DNA of 8,171 nucleotides from Candidatus Kapaibacterium sp. (lineage in GTDB: Bacteria > Bacteroidota > Ignavibacteria > Kapaibacteriales > UBA2268): NCBI GenBank assembly GCA_938038165.1, contig CALHRB010000362.1:1-8171 (forward strand), in the 5' to 3' direction. A program made the translations under genes and the position numbers. The notes under the pieces were generated by a model, which ran no database searches, was not told the origin of the DNA, and saw only the letters and a list, made by a program, of their open reading frames with translations. This document shows positions 6,241 through 8,171 of this stretch, piece by piece; the first letter of the stretch is position 1; each line of letters starts with the position of its first letter.

Positions 6241-7569
6241 ATGGTTTCTGCGAAGAAGTTAAGAAGTAAAAAGTACGGAAGAGCAAAATTTTGGTCTTTT
6301 ATAGCGGTATTATCAATTTCTGTGTTGGTTATTTTTTGGTTTCTTTTTTCAGCTTTTTTTGGAAAAAGTTCAGAAATATACTCAAGTAACTCAAATTATA
6401 TTGATACTGTAAAACAAAAACAACAAATTGAAAAATATAACGATGAATTTATTAAAGCCTCAACTTCAACCGAAGATACATTATACAAAACAATAAGGGT
6501 AAGTTCCCCTGAGAGCCTTCAGTTCGAATATGACGCTAATGCAGGCAAGAATATCAGAAGAATTTATACTGGCAGAAGAATAAATATAGCTGTAACAGGA
6601 CTGGACTCAAGACTTGGAACAAGGTCAAACCATGCCGATGCCAACCATGTGCTTTCATTTTTACTTGACAGCGGCAAAATAGAGATTACTTCAATCCCAC
6701 GAGATACCTATGCAGACGCTGGAATGGATGATTCCACTGGCTTAAACAAATTGACAATTGTTAGAGCTAATCGTGGCAGAAATATTTATCTTCAGGAACT
6801 TGCTAAAATTGCCGGCTTAGACAAGATACATTATTATGTTGAAGCAGGATTTTCTCAAGCCATGGGTTTAATTAATTTTCTTGGCTTCAAGGACTCAAAA
6901 TCTATTCTTCAGGTGTTAAGGTCCAGAACTGGTCTTGGTGGTGATGATTATCAAAGGTGCTATAATCAAGGTCAGTTCATCCGACAAATGATTCTCAGAC
7001 ATTATGATATTCTGACGGGTCCATTCAGTCAGATAGTTATCAGAGGAGGAATAGCTTTGATGGAAACTAATTTAACTGCTGATGCAATGAATAATATAAT
7101 TGCTGCTCTTTCTGCCAAGGGTTTCCCTCGCTCCGATTCCGATGTTGAAATCAGGGTTAGACCTGCAATACCAATTAATTACAAAATATATAATCTTTCC
7201 GATGAATCTGTCATCACTAGTTTAACAAAAAAGATTGAAAATTTTAACATTCGAAGACAGGACGACACAAATTTTACTGACAATAAAGAAATTAACGTTG
7301 AAAGAAGGCTTACAAAAATAATCAGCGAGGCTTCGCAGGATTCCCTTAAAAGACCTAAACAAGTAATTAATAAACTTGAAATATATTTTGAGCAAAAAGC
7401 CTGGCATCAGATTGATAATACCGAAGCAAGAAACAGAGTTAGAGATGACATTGCAAAACTACTCGAAGACGCTTTTATTAAAACTAAAAACCCATTAAAA
7501 GCTAACAAAGTCAGAGAAGCTATAGAAGCCGAAAAATTATTATTTGAAAAATCGCTAAGGAAACAATAG
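6241..7569 (+). CDS. LCP (LytR-CpsA-Psr) family envelope protein
   Basis: This 442-residue protein has a basic cytoplasmic start (1-17), one membrane helix (about 18-40) and a predicted extracytoplasmic remainder. In Gram-positives, LCP proteins transfer undecaprenyl-linked glycopolymers to peptidoglycan. The LCP domain spans about 113-265. Its motifs are INIAVTGLDSR (114-124), a metal-type Asp133 in HADANHVLSF (131-140), SIPRDTY (151-157, Arg154 and Asp155), LNKLTIVRANRG (168-179, the 'KIN.A...G' block) and YYVEAGFSQAMGLINFLG (198-215). The arginine-rich segment LRSRTGLGGDDYQR...RQ (226-249) completes it. Asp122 and Asp133 have roughly the spacing of the paired Asp residues in characterised members. 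Residues ~345-442 are a charged, probably helical tail that I do not recognise. The ATG has no Shine-Dalgarno. It is divergent from mraZ and followed 26 nt later by a SixA-like gene. The family call is firm; the acceptor and glycan are unknown. Confidence 0.85.
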   Translation: MVSAKKLRSKKYGRAKFWSFIAVLSISVLVIFWFLFSAFFGKSSEIYSSNSNYIDTVKQKQQIEKYNDEFIKASTSTEDTLYKTIRVSSPESLQFEYDANAGKNIRRIYTGRRINIAVTGLDSRLGTRSNHADANHVLSFLLDSGKIEITSIPRDTYADAGMDDSTGLNKLTIVRANRGRNIYLQELAKIAGLDKIHYYVEAGFSQAMGLINFLGFKDSKSILQVLRSRTGLGGDDYQRCYNQGQFIRQMILRHYDILTGPFSQIVIRGGIALMETNLTADAMNNIIAALSAKGFPRSDSDVEIRVRPAIPINYKIYNLSDESVITSLTKKIENFNIRRQDDTNFTDNKEINVERRLTKIISEASQDSLKRPKQVINKLEIYFEQKAWHQIDNTEARNRVRDDIAKLLEDAFIKTKNPLKANKVREAIEAEKLLFEKSLRKQ

Positions 7570-7595
7570 ATTCAGCTTTATAATTAAATTAGCCT

Positions 7596-8093
7596 ATGAA
7601 AACTTTAATTTTGGTCCGACATGCAAAATCAGACTGGGGTAATCCTGATATATCCGATTTCGACAGACCTCTCAACAAACGAGGGCTCAGAGATGCACCT
7701 TTTATGGCTGACTTAATTAAATCGAAGGGTATAGTCCCTGACTTGATTATATCCAGCCCTGCAAACCGAGCAATAACAACTGCAAAATATTTTGCCTCCG
7801 CTCTTAATTACCCATTAGATAAAATTGAGCAAATCAATATAATTTACTCTTCGGGGGTCAACACCATTAGCGAACTCATAGCATCTTTAGATAATCAATA
7901 TAATACTGTTATGCTTTTTGGACATAATCCTTCTATTTCCTCTTTATCTTATAACTTTTCTGGTGGAAAAGTTCCCGATATGCCCACTTGTGCCGTAGCC
8001 TGCATTGATTTTAATTCAAATAATTGGGAAGATACTTTGGAATCAGATGCAACTCTCAGATTTTATGAGTTCCCCAAGAAATACAAAAGCTGA
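7596..8093 (+). CDS. SixA-type phosphohistidine phosphatase (histidine phosphatase superfamily)
   Basis: This 165-residue cytoplasmic protein belongs to the small RHG-type histidine phosphatase branch related to E. coli SixA, which removes phosphate from histidine on phosphotransfer proteins. The catalytic set is intact: Arg8 and His9 in LVRHAKSDW (6-14), Arg58 in SSPANRA (53-59) and His110 in FGHNPS (108-113). FDRPLNKRG (22-30) is the usual conserved loop. Length matches SixA (about 160 residues), without the insertions of phosphoglycerate mutases. No signal peptide is present. It follows the LCP gene by 26 nt on the same strand, so co-transcription is likely, but no histidine kinase, HPt or PTS partner lies in the window; the true substrate could equally be a small phosphoester. 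No Shine-Dalgarno precedes the ATG. Confidence 0.9.
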   Translation: MKTLILVRHAKSDWGNPDISDFDRPLNKRGLRDAPFMADLIKSKGIVPDLIISSPANRAITTAKYFASALNYPLDKIEQINIIYSSGVNTISELIASLDNQYNTVMLFGHNPSISSLSYNFSGGKVPDMPTCAVACIDFNSNNWEDTLESDATLRFYEFPKKYKS

Positions 8094-8171
8094 TTTTTTA
8101 TTTTTAATCACCTATTCGCCATATTAACTCAAAAATCGTAGAGTAAATCAAACAAAAAATTAATAAAAAGT

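Noticed and set aside
8077..8105. Intrinsic terminator after the SixA gene
   Set aside because: The possible stem is only A-T pairs with a mismatch between an A-rich gene end and a T-rich run; without G-C pairs it is unlikely to be stable.

Overview
This window is an AT-rich bacterial chromosome segment. Almost every gene lacks a recognisable Shine-Dalgarno sequence. Its content is a cytoplasmic GH57 glucan enzyme, a GT9 glycosyltransferase, a lipoprotein cyclophilin, an LCP-family envelope protein, and mraZ-rsmH. Together these suggest a Gram-negative member of the Bacteroidota/Chlorobi/Ignavibacteria assemblage. That placement is an inference from gene content and base composition only.

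Layout. (1) Positions 1-3070, minus strand: a tightly packed run in the order GH57 hydrolase, cyclophilin lipoprotein, GT9 glycosyltransferase, with gaps of 7 and 1 nt. The last gene leaves the window at its left edge. (2) Positions 3071-3336: an AT-rich divergent intergenic region. (3) Positions 3343-4377, plus strand: a lone aldo/keto reductase, the only gene here with a strong ribosome binding site. (4) Positions 4415-5861, minus strand: mraZ and rsmH, overlapping by 14 nt; this is the start of the division/cell-wall (dcw) cluster, but the rest of the cluster does not follow. (5) Positions 5862-6240: a 379-nt divergent regulatory region. It holds a near-consensus promoter for mraZ, followed at once by five in-register 10-nt repeats that look like the MraZ autoregulatory operator. 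(6) Positions 6241-8093, plus strand: an LCP-domain membrane protein followed 26 nt later by a SixA-type phosphohistidine phosphatase. (7) Positions 8094-8171: nothing recognisable.

How the genes fit together: the right half centres on envelope growth and division (MraZ regulator, RsmH 16S rRNA methyltransferase, LCP protein). The left half handles glycans and envelope proteins (alpha-glucan hydrolase/transferase, periplasmic foldase, LPS-type glycosyltransferase). Every complete gene belongs to a known family. No wholly new system is evident. The clearest non-coding signal is the MraZ operator-promoter module at 5883-5963.
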